Assembly: GCA_947568835.1 (NCBI GenBank)
Contig: OX387604.1
Span: 16,583,076-16,647,075, forward strand
Length of the DNA stretch: 64,000 nucleotides
DNA from: Protonemura montana
Taxonomy: Eukaryota; Arthropoda; Insecta; Plecoptera; Nemouridae
Reading direction: 5' to 3'
The position numbers and the translations under genes were made by a program. The number at the start of each line of letters is the position of its first letter. The first letter of the stretch is position 1. This document shows, piece after piece, positions 37,659 to 49,100 of this stretch. The notes beneath the pieces were generated by a model, which was given only the letters and a program-made list of their open reading frames with translations, did no database searches and was not told where the DNA came from.

Positions 37659-38650
37659 CCAGTATTCATTCATTCATTGGACTATGTTCATGATGCAAAA
37701 TTATCTCAAGGTTGAAGTGCCTAGATCCCTTATTCATTCAATCATTCATTCGTTCGTTCATTCATTCATTCGTTCGTTCATTCATTCACTCAATCCGTGC
37801 ACGACTGGTGACCCTAGAGACTGAGGTGGTTCTAAGCCCAGTTTGTGTTCATTTAGAGTATGCCTGATTAAGAAGATTGTGGTGTTTCTAAAACCCCAAA
37901 TAATTCATTCGGTTTCAGGGCCTAGGAATGGCTGCCGATCGGGATATTTCCTGTGCAAAATTATAAGGCGTGAGCTTGGCTCTTCGGTATCACTCATTTG
38001 CAAGGCATTCATGATGAACCATAAATACAAAAACCAAACACCACACATAAAATTCTGGTACGAGAAAATCCGGGACCAAAAATTCACGCCACCGATTAAT
38101 AAAAGTGCAAAAAGCCCGTCATTAGGGGCAACCAGAAGGGGTGGGCACGCATGACTGAATGAGAGTAACATTCCTGGGTTTCATTTATCGTAGAGAACCC
38201 TCATCAGACCTCTCGACCAGATCGAGCAAGAAGAATACAAATGTGCGATACAGAACCAATAAAAAATCAAAATGTATGAGTAATTCAAGCACACCGCTCT
38301 GTGTCGGATTTACTGCTTTGGAGCCCTTTGCTACTTTGTAAACGAGGGGCCCACAGGGGCGGGTCTACTGTTTGAATCTTTTTGAGTTTTTTGAGACAGC
38401 AACGGTGGTGACGAAAGGCGTATACAAAATGGGTTTGGTGCGCAGCCGTATATTTTTCTTTTTTTCTTCAAGGTTATGTTTTTAAAAAATCTGTGCATTT
38501 TGGGTTGACGATAGCAACCTCATAAGCTAAATTTTTAAATGCATAGATCATTGTTTAAAACATTCGTGGAAAAAATACATGAAAAAAAAAACAGATTTAA
38601 ATTTTCATTGGGAACCGCACTTAACTCCACGAAGAGCCGCATTTACTCAC

Positions 38651-38701
38651 CGTTAGCATAGAGAGGATGTAAAGCAGAGGCAGGCAGAGGATATAAGACA
38701 T
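38651..38701 (-). CDS. Candidate signal-peptide first exon of an unknown secreted protein (partial)
   Basis: On the minus strand an ATG (38701-38699, context tgatcATGT) opens 17 codons, MSYILCLPLLYILSMLT. They are highly hydrophobic, like the start of a signal peptide, and end exactly at a strong donor, ACG|gtgagtaa (gtgagt is the reverse complement of 38645-38650), in phase 0. Many secreted arthropod proteins have such a short first exon. Upstream the frame is open to about 38818 without another ATG in frame; a separate 13-codon ATG frame lies in the presumed leader. Later exons, which would lie below 38645, were not recognised. The product is unknown, and a chance hydrophobic frame beside a chance donor cannot be excluded. 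Confidence 0.35.
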
Positions 38702-38821
38702 GATCAGTGAATGATCACCTGGACTAGGAGCATGCCACACGGTTGACACTCGCCTGGCTACTAGCCATCGACTCGCCCGACAGAGCACTGTCGCCGAAGC
38801 ACCGCAGCATTCAGTCACAAG

Positions 38822-39360
38822 TGGGGACCACCTACCAAGTCAACCAATTGATCAGAACTTAGTTCTACGAAAATATCCGTTCACATGATTATGTGACATT
38901 GACACATGAAGAAGCTGTTTCTCAGAATCACCTTGTGGCTGCCCTAATGAATGGAACGAGAAAATTGCTGTCGCTATTTTAAATATGTAAACAATCGTTT
39001 GATGACGCCTTACGTTTAATCTGATCATCAAATTGGAATGTCTTGGTAAAAATGTATAGGGGTTTTAAGTTTTTTAGATGGTCGTGCCGAAAGTCAAAGT
39101 GCAATATTATTTTTGTCAAACAATGTCGTTATTCTTTTCGCTATAATGCATTCCTAATGTATTTATTTCGATATAATATTTCACCACTGAAAGAGAAAAG
39201 GGTTAACTGCCCTTAAAATGAAATAACCTCATCACTACTTTAAATAAGATGATGCGATTTCTGTTTTAGTAAGATTCCACTGAGATTTTTATCGATCCAA
39301 AATTATTGTTAACGTACAAACCACAAATAAACCTAATTAATTATTAATCTACCAACTAAA
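38822..39360. other. Non-coding AT-rich stretch
   Basis: No open frame of interest. If the exon at 38651-38701 is real, its promoter would lie at the left end of this stretch. No clear TATA box is seen there. Confidence 0.4.
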
Positions 39361-39537
39361 ACCTGTACCTAGTGCCTAGTAACCTGTGAACTAGCAGTGC
39401 CTGTACCTATTATAACCTGTACCTAGTGCCTAGTAACCTGTGAACTAGCAGTGCCTGTACCTATTATAACCTGTACCTAGTGCCTAGTAACCTGTGAACT
39501 AGCAGTGCCTGTACCTATTATAACCTGTACCTAGTAG
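39361..39537. repeat. 54-bp tandem repeat, about 3.3 copies
   Basis: Three units (39361-39414, 39415-39468, 39469-39522) are identical by eye and begin acctgtacctagtgcctagt. A partial fourth follows. The unit itself contains sub-repeats of the type acctgtacct, gcctagtaacct and gcctgtacct, suggesting growth from a shorter motif. Identity of the copies points to recent expansion or homogenisation. Confidence 0.97.
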
Positions 39538-41580
39538 TACCTATATAGAGCTAGACGAGACCAGAGCCCAATTTAGCTGTTTCGTTTACCTTTTATTGAC
39601 AGTAATTCGATTTAATTTAATTCGAGAGAAATCAAACAGTTTTAAATATATGGACTGAAAGAATGGCTGACAATTCGAATAGATTTAGAGAATTAGTATG
39701 CTTTAACTGTTGTTTTTTTTTTTTTTGGAAGATCTCAAATACCTATAGGTTGTTTATTCTAACGTAAAGCAATGAAATTCGAATCGAATTTCAAATGGAG
39801 GCAACTGCAAGTCCTGCAAATGGAACCGAGCGTTTAGAGTATGCTCTTGAGACACAATTTCTTACAACTTGTATCTTTCATTGATATTTGCTACATCGAT
39901 TTTTTTGAATCAGAAAGAAGTATATATACCTACAAGTGTAAAGCAGAAAATACAAGAAGGACATATTGGTAGAACTCTCTGGGGCATTTCAGTCGAGTTC
40001 AAATATTTGAATCTATCTGTGTTGTATCTGTGAACAGAAAACTATAGATGTTCGTTTCGTATCCCGTGCCAGTGCCACCAGTCATGTGCATGGCAATTCT
40101 GACCACAAAATCGGAAAAACCATCTCCACCCCACGTAGAAAGGATTTCAGTTAAATTGCTCTCTTTGAGAAAAGTCTTCTGATCAATTCCAACCTTTTCA
40201 AGGAAGAAAATATTATGTACATATGTGATATCATCTTCTTTATACATGATCCCAGTCGTCTTAGATAGATTCTCTTATATTTAACGTTCTTTTAAATAAG
40301 GGAATTTATATGAATTCAGACCGATTTTTTTCTAGCATACCCTGAATTGGTGTACAATATTGTTTTATATTAGTGTGAAGAAGCCAAATTTCCAAATGTA
40401 TTAAACTTTCGCTATCGTACAGCGCCAAGCATTCCTGTTCCCCACGAATAATTCGCAAAGAGTTCCTACCAGTAGAAAGAACATTATATTCAATGCATTT
40501 TTGAACACATATAAAAAGAATTGAAGCTGTGCGACTTTCATGAAAAGTATGAAATCGCGGATAATAATCTTATTACTGCACTAGCAATTCAGTACAATAA
40601 ATACAACGCCAAATAATGCTTTTGGAGACTGGATCCAATCCAATTAGCTGGAGTGAAATTTCAAATAAACTGGGATGGTTCTGGCTCAGTAATCGTATAG
40701 GTACACCATTCTATTTTAAGCTAGTGCTGCTGAGAAAGCAGCATCACTTTCAAGGTAATTGGCACCAACTGGAAGATTTTCTACTTTCCTCCGTCTTAAA
40801 GCTTTAATTAATAATTAGGTGGATAACATTTCAAGTATAGAATGGAAAATGTTTCAAGATAATATAAGAAGTTTATTAAGAACTTCTATGTTTTTCTTAT
40901 ATAATCCCATTTACGAAAACTATTTAATTCAGAAACGGGGCAAGTAGTAGGTGGATCGAATAAGAATGGGAAAAAAGGTAGTAAAATTTCAGTCAGCACT
41001 CGAGCACATTTAGCTTAAAAATTCCAGACGTCTGGCCGTGTATACAAACAAGGTAATTATCCGCAAATTGAGAAGTTCTTTTGCGACTTGCTAAAAGTTT
41101 CCTTGTATTTCCGCGCTCAGGGTGAAAAAGGAAACGTTCGCTGAAACTTTCCACTTAAAGTTAATTAAATTGATCACGGATCGAAGTCTAGGAAGATCGA
41201 AACACACTGTCGGTTGACCCTGTATCTGATACCTGTCTCCCGTCCCCTTCCCTCTTCCCCATCACACATCGCAGGATGGCCAAAGAAAAAGCAACTTTTG
41301 CCGTATGGAGGAAATTACGATGACCGTCTCTCACTAAGGCGGGATCATCTTATCCCACCCCCTGCCCCCTGTCTCCTACCCCCTGCATCCCTGGCAACCC
41401 TTGCCAACCTTCTCCGATTCCGAATCCAATGCATTAATAATATTAAGAAACATGGCATCTCTCATTGTATCAGAACAGCGTTGTCCTACCACACACTTGT
41501 TACACATTCTCGTCATGTCACAGGCACTATCGCGAATACCTGACCCGTCAGGTATACCTGCAACCATCCACGTCAGATCA
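39538..41580. other. Non-coding stretch, no gene recognised
   Basis: A run of 14 T lies at about 39713-39726. Short frames (for example 39999-40247, minus) lack motifs. Confidence 0.5.
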
Positions 41581-41586
41581 ACGAAA

Positions 41587-41617
41587 ACACAACAACAACA
41601 ACAACAACAACAACAAA
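41587..41617. repeat. (CAA)n microsatellite
   Basis: About nine caa units ending in a short A run. In the plus frame it is polyglutamine, on the minus strand poly-Cys. Neither frame carries a recognisable domain. Confidence 0.9.
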
Positions 41618-42164
41618 AAACGCCAATGAATACGATGATCTTTTGACCCAATAAAGAAATCCAAAGAATAAGCACGCAATCCAAATGGCTCATGATGGAA
41701 TTTCCAGACAAGACCTTTACCAGTCTAACAATCTCCCAGCCCCCATAAAAACTTCTAAAGTCTCTATTATTATCCAGGCTGTGGCAAGAAGTTTGGATGT
41801 GAGTGGTACATTGCATTAAGAACCTAGCATCTCAGACTGGCAGCGATGCCGATATAGCAAAAGCCAGAAACCATTCCTAAATATTATATGCAATCACCCT
41901 GCTGACAACTACTATGAGAGGATAGGTGTGGTGCGCTTTATGTGGTACAATAAAACGTCTTGCAAGTAGGGCTCATGTGATAGGTGGCCACTGGGCATAA
42001 TAATGCAGGAAGTGTCATCGTCCGTTTACAAGGATTCAGAGATCGCTGTCTCGATCTGAGTAGCGTGGTGAGGGAATTTCCTTCCCCTTACCCTAAGTAC
42101 CCTAGGTCTAAGATCACGCTAACGTCACATGGTTCTTGTCTGGTGTCTAGTACTCCTGCATCAT

Positions 42165-42202
42165 CTCGCCACGCCGCGCCGTGCCACGCCGCGCCTTGCC
42201 TT
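42165..42202. repeat. GCC-type short repeat (ccacgccgcgcc)
   Basis: Two to three 15-bp units of cgccacgccgcgccg type, GC-rich in AT-rich DNA. Confidence 0.65.
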
Positions 42203-42378
42203 TCCATCCTATAACAACATTTCATGTTTATCCGAGCCTCTCAGTTATCAAAAGGACACCTCCGACCTTAGCACACTTATCATAAGCCACTATTTATTTA
42301 CGTTTGGCAGGACTATCATCGAAATTAAGTTGGGAAATATACGACGCATGTTCTTGGCGGGCATTGCAGGGTGAAAAA

Positions 42379-42443
42379 GGTGGGCAGCAGTGTGGGCAGC
42401 GTGGGCAGGGTGGGCAGAATGGGCAGGGTGGGCACGGTGGGCA
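42379..42443. repeat. (GTGGGCAGG)n nonamer array
   Basis: About seven units of gtgggcagg, with variants gtgggcaga, atgggcagg and gtgggcacg. It has a strong G bias on the plus strand and is quadruplex-prone. Confidence 0.88.
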
Positions 42444-43050
42444 GTCAGAGCTAACACTCGCAATGTGCTAAAACAACCACGGAGCGCGTAACCACTTAGA
42501 ATGGTGGCGAGGGCGTTGGGGGCAGCTAGCAGTGAACGACTCTACCAATTGGCTCAAGGGCCAAAAAGCTTCCCGAGCTCTACCACATTCAGTCAACAAG
42601 AGCTGAAAAATAAACACAGTTTTCCAGCTAGAGTTGGTGAAATGTTCAACAAAAGGTATTCCGGGTTTTCAGTGTTGGAGCGAATTAACCCTACAGAGAA
42701 CTCTAGACCCACTTGAGTCTTGTGGTTTCTGAAAATAATGATGATTTCACTTCCAGTCGTCGGCACTTTATAATAAAAAAAAAAATCAACAATGTAAAGA
42801 AAACAGTATATGACACGCACGCATATGAAGGTAGGTATGCAAGAAATGTTAAGTAGATATCGATGTCGCGAATTCCGACGCACATCTGAAGTATGTGACA
42901 GCAGAGCGTGAACGAAAGAAAACCTACCCCGTGGTATTTCTTCGAATAACTAAAAATTTGTCAAAAAAATGTTTAAACACGTAAGGCTACCCTGCACATT
43001 TGGTCGTGAAATGTGATAAAACACAGAATATGTTTACATGGCATGACAGG
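42444..43050. other. Non-coding stretch, no gene recognised
   Basis: Includes an A run at about 42774-42785. Frames of 71-96 codons lack motifs. Confidence 0.5.
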
Positions 43051-43056
43051 CTCTTT

Positions 43057-43101
43057 CGTATCTGTGTGAGTGTGTGTGTGTAGGTGTGTGTGTGTGCGTA
43101 T
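43057..43101. repeat. (GT)n microsatellite, interrupted
   Basis: Runs of gtgtgtgt with ag, gc and at interruptions. The minus strand gives Thr-His strings. Confidence 0.9.
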
Positions 43102-46100
43102 GTGCCATCTGTTGTAACCTGTAAGGAACTTGCGTGTGGCATAATGTACGCACGGGAGGCACACAGGCAGAACCTGCGCTGGTAATCTCTTCGATAATGC
43201 AGTGGTGCACGTTCGGGCTATTTACGAAATTGTCCTGTCGAGTGTGTGTCACACCTCCAGGGAAAACCAGTGCAATGCGATTTTCAGCGATTTCCAGCCA
43301 TTCACGCGTGGGACTTGGCCCTAAAATGCAGTCCACGTTCCCCAAAGTTCCTCTGTCTCAGAGCTACCAGTTTTAAAATGAATTGCAGCATGGTTAATCA
43401 CATACTTCATTTCATTTTACTCTAAAGCTAATTTTTACCTAAACATTATTTTTATAAAACAGAATCTTAGTCCGTCTTAGATTGATTAGTGGGGTGACGC
43501 CCTGTTTTGTCAGCCGCCCTACATCTTAGCGAGCAACAGATTGCAATGAAGCAGTAGGAATTATGCTTCAAGCAATATATGGTCATACAAAGTAAATTAA
43601 CCCGAAAAATGCGTGTAACGAAAACTAATTGTTTTTTTTTGACAAACGGGCAAAAAACGATACATACTGATTTTTCATTTTATCCAAAAGGAAGTAACGG
43701 TAATTATTAAAAAAAAACACAGCGGAAACTTCGTATTACGCCCTACATAGGGGTGGAAATCTAAAACCATCAGTTTTGTGTTACAGGCAGACAGCAGACG
43801 AATAGAGTGAACGCTTGATTGGCCGCGTCGAAACCTTGATCAATTTCCTCCACTCTCAATCAATCATAGTTCTGATGCTAGCATTTCAAATCATTTTCGA
43901 AAACTTTCCTCCCTTTCTGTTCGTACATTTCCGATGGTGCCTTTTGCATCTGCATTTCCCGACCCTCTTCTTATCTTACCTCGGCTTTGCTACGACGCGA
44001 AGATAGTGAAAGAGGGATGAGAAAATGGTTTTCACTTGGTTTCACTTCCCTAATGATAATCACCCATGCAAGTTAGAAAATGTTACGAATGTGGCTTGCA
44101 TCTTGTCTTTAGCCACCGTGTTTTGAACATCCTATTCATGAATTGCTAACTTTTTCTTGTTCTTTTTCGCAGCTCGAACTGCATACCTCTAATTCAACAA
44201 CGAGAAGTTTCACAGCCGTTCTGGCAAAGGCCTGTCTGCCGTCATGCCTGTGCAGGCCCTGTAGTGGCAGAAAATTGACAGGAGAACTGGTTTGACTTGT
44301 TGAACAAAAGCAAAGATGGGAAACAGCAACAAAATGTCTAGAAGAAACCTTTACACTTAGAGTCAAATGGGTTGAGTAAGAAAGAGTGCCTATCTAAGAC
44401 TATGACTTTGGTTTTTTGGTTCGGTCTTCGATTCTGTGCCATGGCATATGTCCTTTGATATCAATTGATTTGCATTGAGTACTGAATGCACTGCGAATAG
44501 TGCGATGCTACCCAACCTGATTGCGTAAGCAGGAGCTCAATAGCGTAGAAGCACCAGCTTTCAAAGATCAAATGAGGCTCACCAGACCTCCTATCTTTAA
44601 GGACCTGCACATGAGCTGGTTGTTACGAGGTAACACTTTAATTCCACCTTGAAATAAAAAGCACCTGCCTAATTTAAACGGGCAACATCGGTGATACAAG
44701 TCACTTTGAAAGACAGCTAACGATGGCCGATGGTGCACCAGTAAGTTAATTATACCATGCTGCCTACAGTCGAATCACTATTATTTTTGTGAAGTTCTTG
44801 TCGTAATTTATAAATTGTTTGGCAAGCCTGCTCAAATTCGGTGCGTCAATCGATTATGATTGGTCACTTCAGGCAGGTTTACTGTCTCTGAGTAATTTTA
44901 AGTGAGGGTGACCAAATTGCAGATGGCTGCCTTATTTTGTTAAAAGAATCAATTCATTCTCCGCAGACTTGAAAACACAACCCTGCAATTACATCAATGG
45001 CCATTGTCTAAAATAATAGTCATGCGGACAAGACCACACTTGAGTAAACACAAGCTTTAATCGAATGTGAGAATGTACAGCATTGTCTATTGATAATCTG
45101 AGTAATACAGCGTCGATCAAAATATACGAATCCCAAATATATATTGCACAAAAGATTTTCACGCTATATTGCCCGCACGTTTTTAATACATTTTGATGTT
45201 TTGGTAAATGAGTTCACACTTTCTTGCTAAAACCAACGGCAAAGAGTCTGCTCTTCTTCTAAAAGCTCTATCACTCAGTACACAAAATGTATACAAGGAG
45301 AAGAGCGCCCATCACTTTTTCAAACTGCTGGGCAAAACAAATGGGGTTCGTTCACTTGATTCGGTGTGAAAAACGTCATTTATCGAGTCTGAGCCTACTC
45401 CCTCTATTTCGGAAAACATCTTTCAACAGCGTCTTTGTCGGAAAACCATCCAAACATGAAGACAGATGTTCGGCAAATCCAGCCGGAGCGGAGAGGATCC
45501 TTAGACGTCACATTCTTTGTTTCCTTAGAACTTGGAAGCACCTCAGATAGATAAGAAAGGTTGGCACATATATGTATTATGCAAACGCCAAATGGTCAAT
45601 TTTATTGATCTTGCCTTTAGAGCGACCGGTAAATTATTCATAGGTACGATCCAAAGTAATGAATGGAAAATGGTGGAAAACAAACCGTCTAGTGGGGAAA
45701 ATTTTTTTTTTTTACCTCTAATTCAAATTTTAAACACTTGACACGTTTTCTATAGTTAAACTATTGACTAGGAAAATTATTTATAGGTTTTCCATTCACG
45801 GATAACAAACGGGAATAAAGGAAAGGTGAAAAAGCTAAGTGGTACCTACAAATTTCCCAAGCACCTTCCGATTCAAACCTGAATCTTAATCTGCTCAAAA
45901 TATAATTCATGATTTTTCATTTGCTAGTTTTGATACTAGCAAAACCGACTCAAGAAACCATGTGATAAGAACGTTAACCCAACCCAAAATAAGCTGCGAC
46001 TCTCCTTGCTACTTTCTTACTTTCTTCATTCGATATAAGATTGTAAGAAGTATTTCTTCAACAACTCAACGAACTGAGCCAAACCATTCTCAGCGTTCTT

Positions 46101-49100
46101 CGTTCATTCCCTTTATGCCGCTCGACCACTTTTGTTCTACTCGTAGCTGGTTGCCTCCCTCCAATTCAGTACCACCCACCCCTAACCTCCCATTTTACGT
46201 TTCCAAACAGCTTCACCCACCGACTCAAGAAACTCAATTTTGAAGCGTTGAGGCCGAGGGGGTGGAACGTTCTGAAGAAAATTAGTCCAAGTAAGACCCC
46301 GTTGCTCAAACATGGGGCGGCTTGGAAAAAGGTGGGACCGCCGCCATTCATAAATAAATAATGCTATGATAGTGAAGAAATTTACTCAAGCTGGGCCGCA
46401 TTTCTTTGGAGAAATTCCCCCAACAACCCCATTGTATTTCGACTACATTATTTTATAAACATTGTTTAGTGGTTTTTTGATTTTCCCAATCTCTTTCCAG
46501 GTACTCCTCTAAATAAAATAGTAAAGATACTCAACTCAAGAAACGTATCAATGGACCAACTGCATGATTAAAACGATTCACTTCTTGGTCAATGGTCAAT
46601 GTTATTAGCTATTGGCTATGATTTCATTCCTTTTCATCAAACTATTTCTTACGATTGCAATAAAACATTCCGCAGAATCACTTTTTTCAATCCGTCACAT
46701 TTTCGAAAAAAAGACGGCATGTGTGTAGGTAAATATATCGAAAATAACCTCACTACGGAGCCCTAAGCGCTTTAAAAAAAGTCTGCATGAGAGAGAAATC
46801 GCAATCCTTGACTTGACGTGAACCGTTGAGAATTAATTGCAATCTTGTAAAGAAACAGCTTGAACATGGGGTGACTGAGCATTGATGGTGGCCTCCCTGC
46901 TGCACCTTACTGCATCGTACAGCACAAAACATGAGAACTGCGCCGCGCAGCGACTGCGCTTAGAGAGCCACGACAGTTGGAGAGTGGAAAACTCTGAGAA
47001 TGGACACCGAAGAAACTAAAATGTGGTTTAAAATCGAGCCAAAGTCCTAAGACTAATTTTAATCATTTTGATAAAGACTTTTTACTTTTTCGGTCGTTTT
47101 TTTTTAATATTTATCTGTGATTAAGTGCATAAAAATCATGCTCTCGCCAAAATAAAAAACAAAATTATGTTGAATGTGTAGCAAGAGTGTGTAAAATGTT
47201 CCCTGCGAGTTTGATGTCTCTTATTTAACAGGCAAGCTGTTAAAGCAGTTGCCGAGTTATCCTCTCTTAAGTCATCGACAGTCCTGCCTTTTCTTAGTGC
47301 CAAGGATTTTGAATTGTCCAACCGCCACTTACCATATGAAACGAGCCATTTTTGTGGCCTCTTGAAGCAGCTGACAACGCGAGGGCCTTCGCGAGCGTCT
47401 TCGCGAGCATCTTAGTTGCATCTTAGTTCAGTGGCGTCATGCTAATTTCTTCTAGATCTCGACTAACAAAGTGACTAACCAGTTTGAAAAGCAGGAATCA
47501 ATCCCTTCAACTCAAATTTGGTAATATATTGTACCTGACTTTGATGAAATATAGAAAAAAAATGTGTGGTACTAAAATATTCTTCAGAATAACGTGAACA
47601 ATACTACTGACAATAATTTCCGGTTATATCGTGCAGATGTTTGAAGTCTCCGCCAAGTTCGCTACGCTCACTACGAGAACTTTTGCGTGCAATGTCTTGG
47701 CAGCCCGAGAATGGTTGGCAGTCTTGGGGAGGGTAGAGAGAGGGGGGAGGTGAAGAGTCGACACCACTGCTCCTTACCGCTGAGATGCTGTTTTGGCTCA
47801 CAGGTTAAACACATCCGCCAAATCAACGTCAATTACCGCGAACAAGCCGAATCCTACGCCTGTAGACCAGTCTCCAGTTACAAGTTACCATTTACCAGTC
47901 TCCTGTTACCAGTTAAGAAGCTTGGTAAGAAAAACACAGTGAATGTAGCATCCAGTCACCCAAATAGCCACCGCAGAAATCAGCGCGAATTAATTATATT
48001 TGAGTTAGTGTCCAATTACCTGGCGTCGAGCACAGATTTGTCATCAGGATCACATTTTTTTTTCTTGTGAGGAAATTGGAAGAGAGGAAATGGTAGAAGC
48101 ACAGGTCGAGTCATGATAATAATTGTGGTGTCGGACTTAACTAAAGAAAGTAGCTCCAGAGTTGATCTCAATTTTGAAAACTTGCATGTATTCATGAAGG
48201 ACAATACTTCCTTGCTGAACACATCTTGAATCGTTACAGATATCCCGACATTAATCGTGTCGGTTAATTGCTGAATCACGTGCCTTTGACTTCTAATATG
48301 TAAAAATTCGGTCAAAAATAATAATCACATATTTTTTTTGTAAGTTTAATGTCGGCAACCAAATCAAATCATTTATTTTCGGTGAACACCGTCATGTTAA
48401 CGACCCCCCCCCCCCCTCACACCTCAAATTTACACAGCCTTGCTGAGATACGAAATAGTGCGGTCAAATGAAGCGCAAAAGCACATATCGATATAGCCCT
48501 GTAGGATACAGTTGTATACAGCTCACAAAAGGTAAATCACCCAGAATTATAAGAGTGTGCTGATCAATAGCAGGAGTATGGCTCCAACCATTAATTCACG
48601 GATTCGATCCGCATTGTACAGCGATCCAAGATTAATTTTATATCCACGTGCCGCTTAGCAAGCTGAAATCGGGATGGAGCCGAATCGAATCATGCCATAC
48701 GAAGTATTGAATGCGGTCAATCTAGTCGGGTATGCCTGGATTACATAGCAATTAATTACCGCTCTACCGGCCACACGTTCATGTAGCTATTTGCTATTCT
48801 AGTAATTCTGGTGATGCTGTGCTCATGGCTGGTGGCTCCTGCTGCATTGATGCACACTGCCATATTGATCCGTAGGCTACAGCCAGACTCATTGAAAGGC
48901 CTCAACTTGGACAGGCAGCGTGGCAGAACGCGACCGAACCATAGGCAACTCTCATAAACCGATGGTAACAGACTGAACCTCCCCTCCCCCTTTCCCCACC
49001 CACCATCCCCGCACCCTGAGGCACTAGCGCCCTCGCAAGTCTTTCCTATCTCCGTCACTCCAGTCTTGATCAATACCATCCAGAAAGGAGGAAGACGCTC

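Larger units (their letters stand above)
37170..37793. repeat. Degenerate ~70-bp tandem repeat split by a SINE, with (ATTC)n tail
   Basis: The segment gactac...attatctagggttgaagtgcctaaacc before the SINE recurs after it as gactatg...attatctcaaggttgaagtgcctagatcc (37681-37729). Each repeat runs into (ATTC)n, at 37663-37678 and 37732-37793. Removing the SINE and one copy of its duplication leaves two units about 70 bp apart. The tandem repeat therefore predates the SINE. Confidence 0.75.

Noticed and set aside
48541-48640. tRNA-like B-box (gattcgatccgc)
   Set aside because: No matching A-box or cloverleaf could be drawn upstream.
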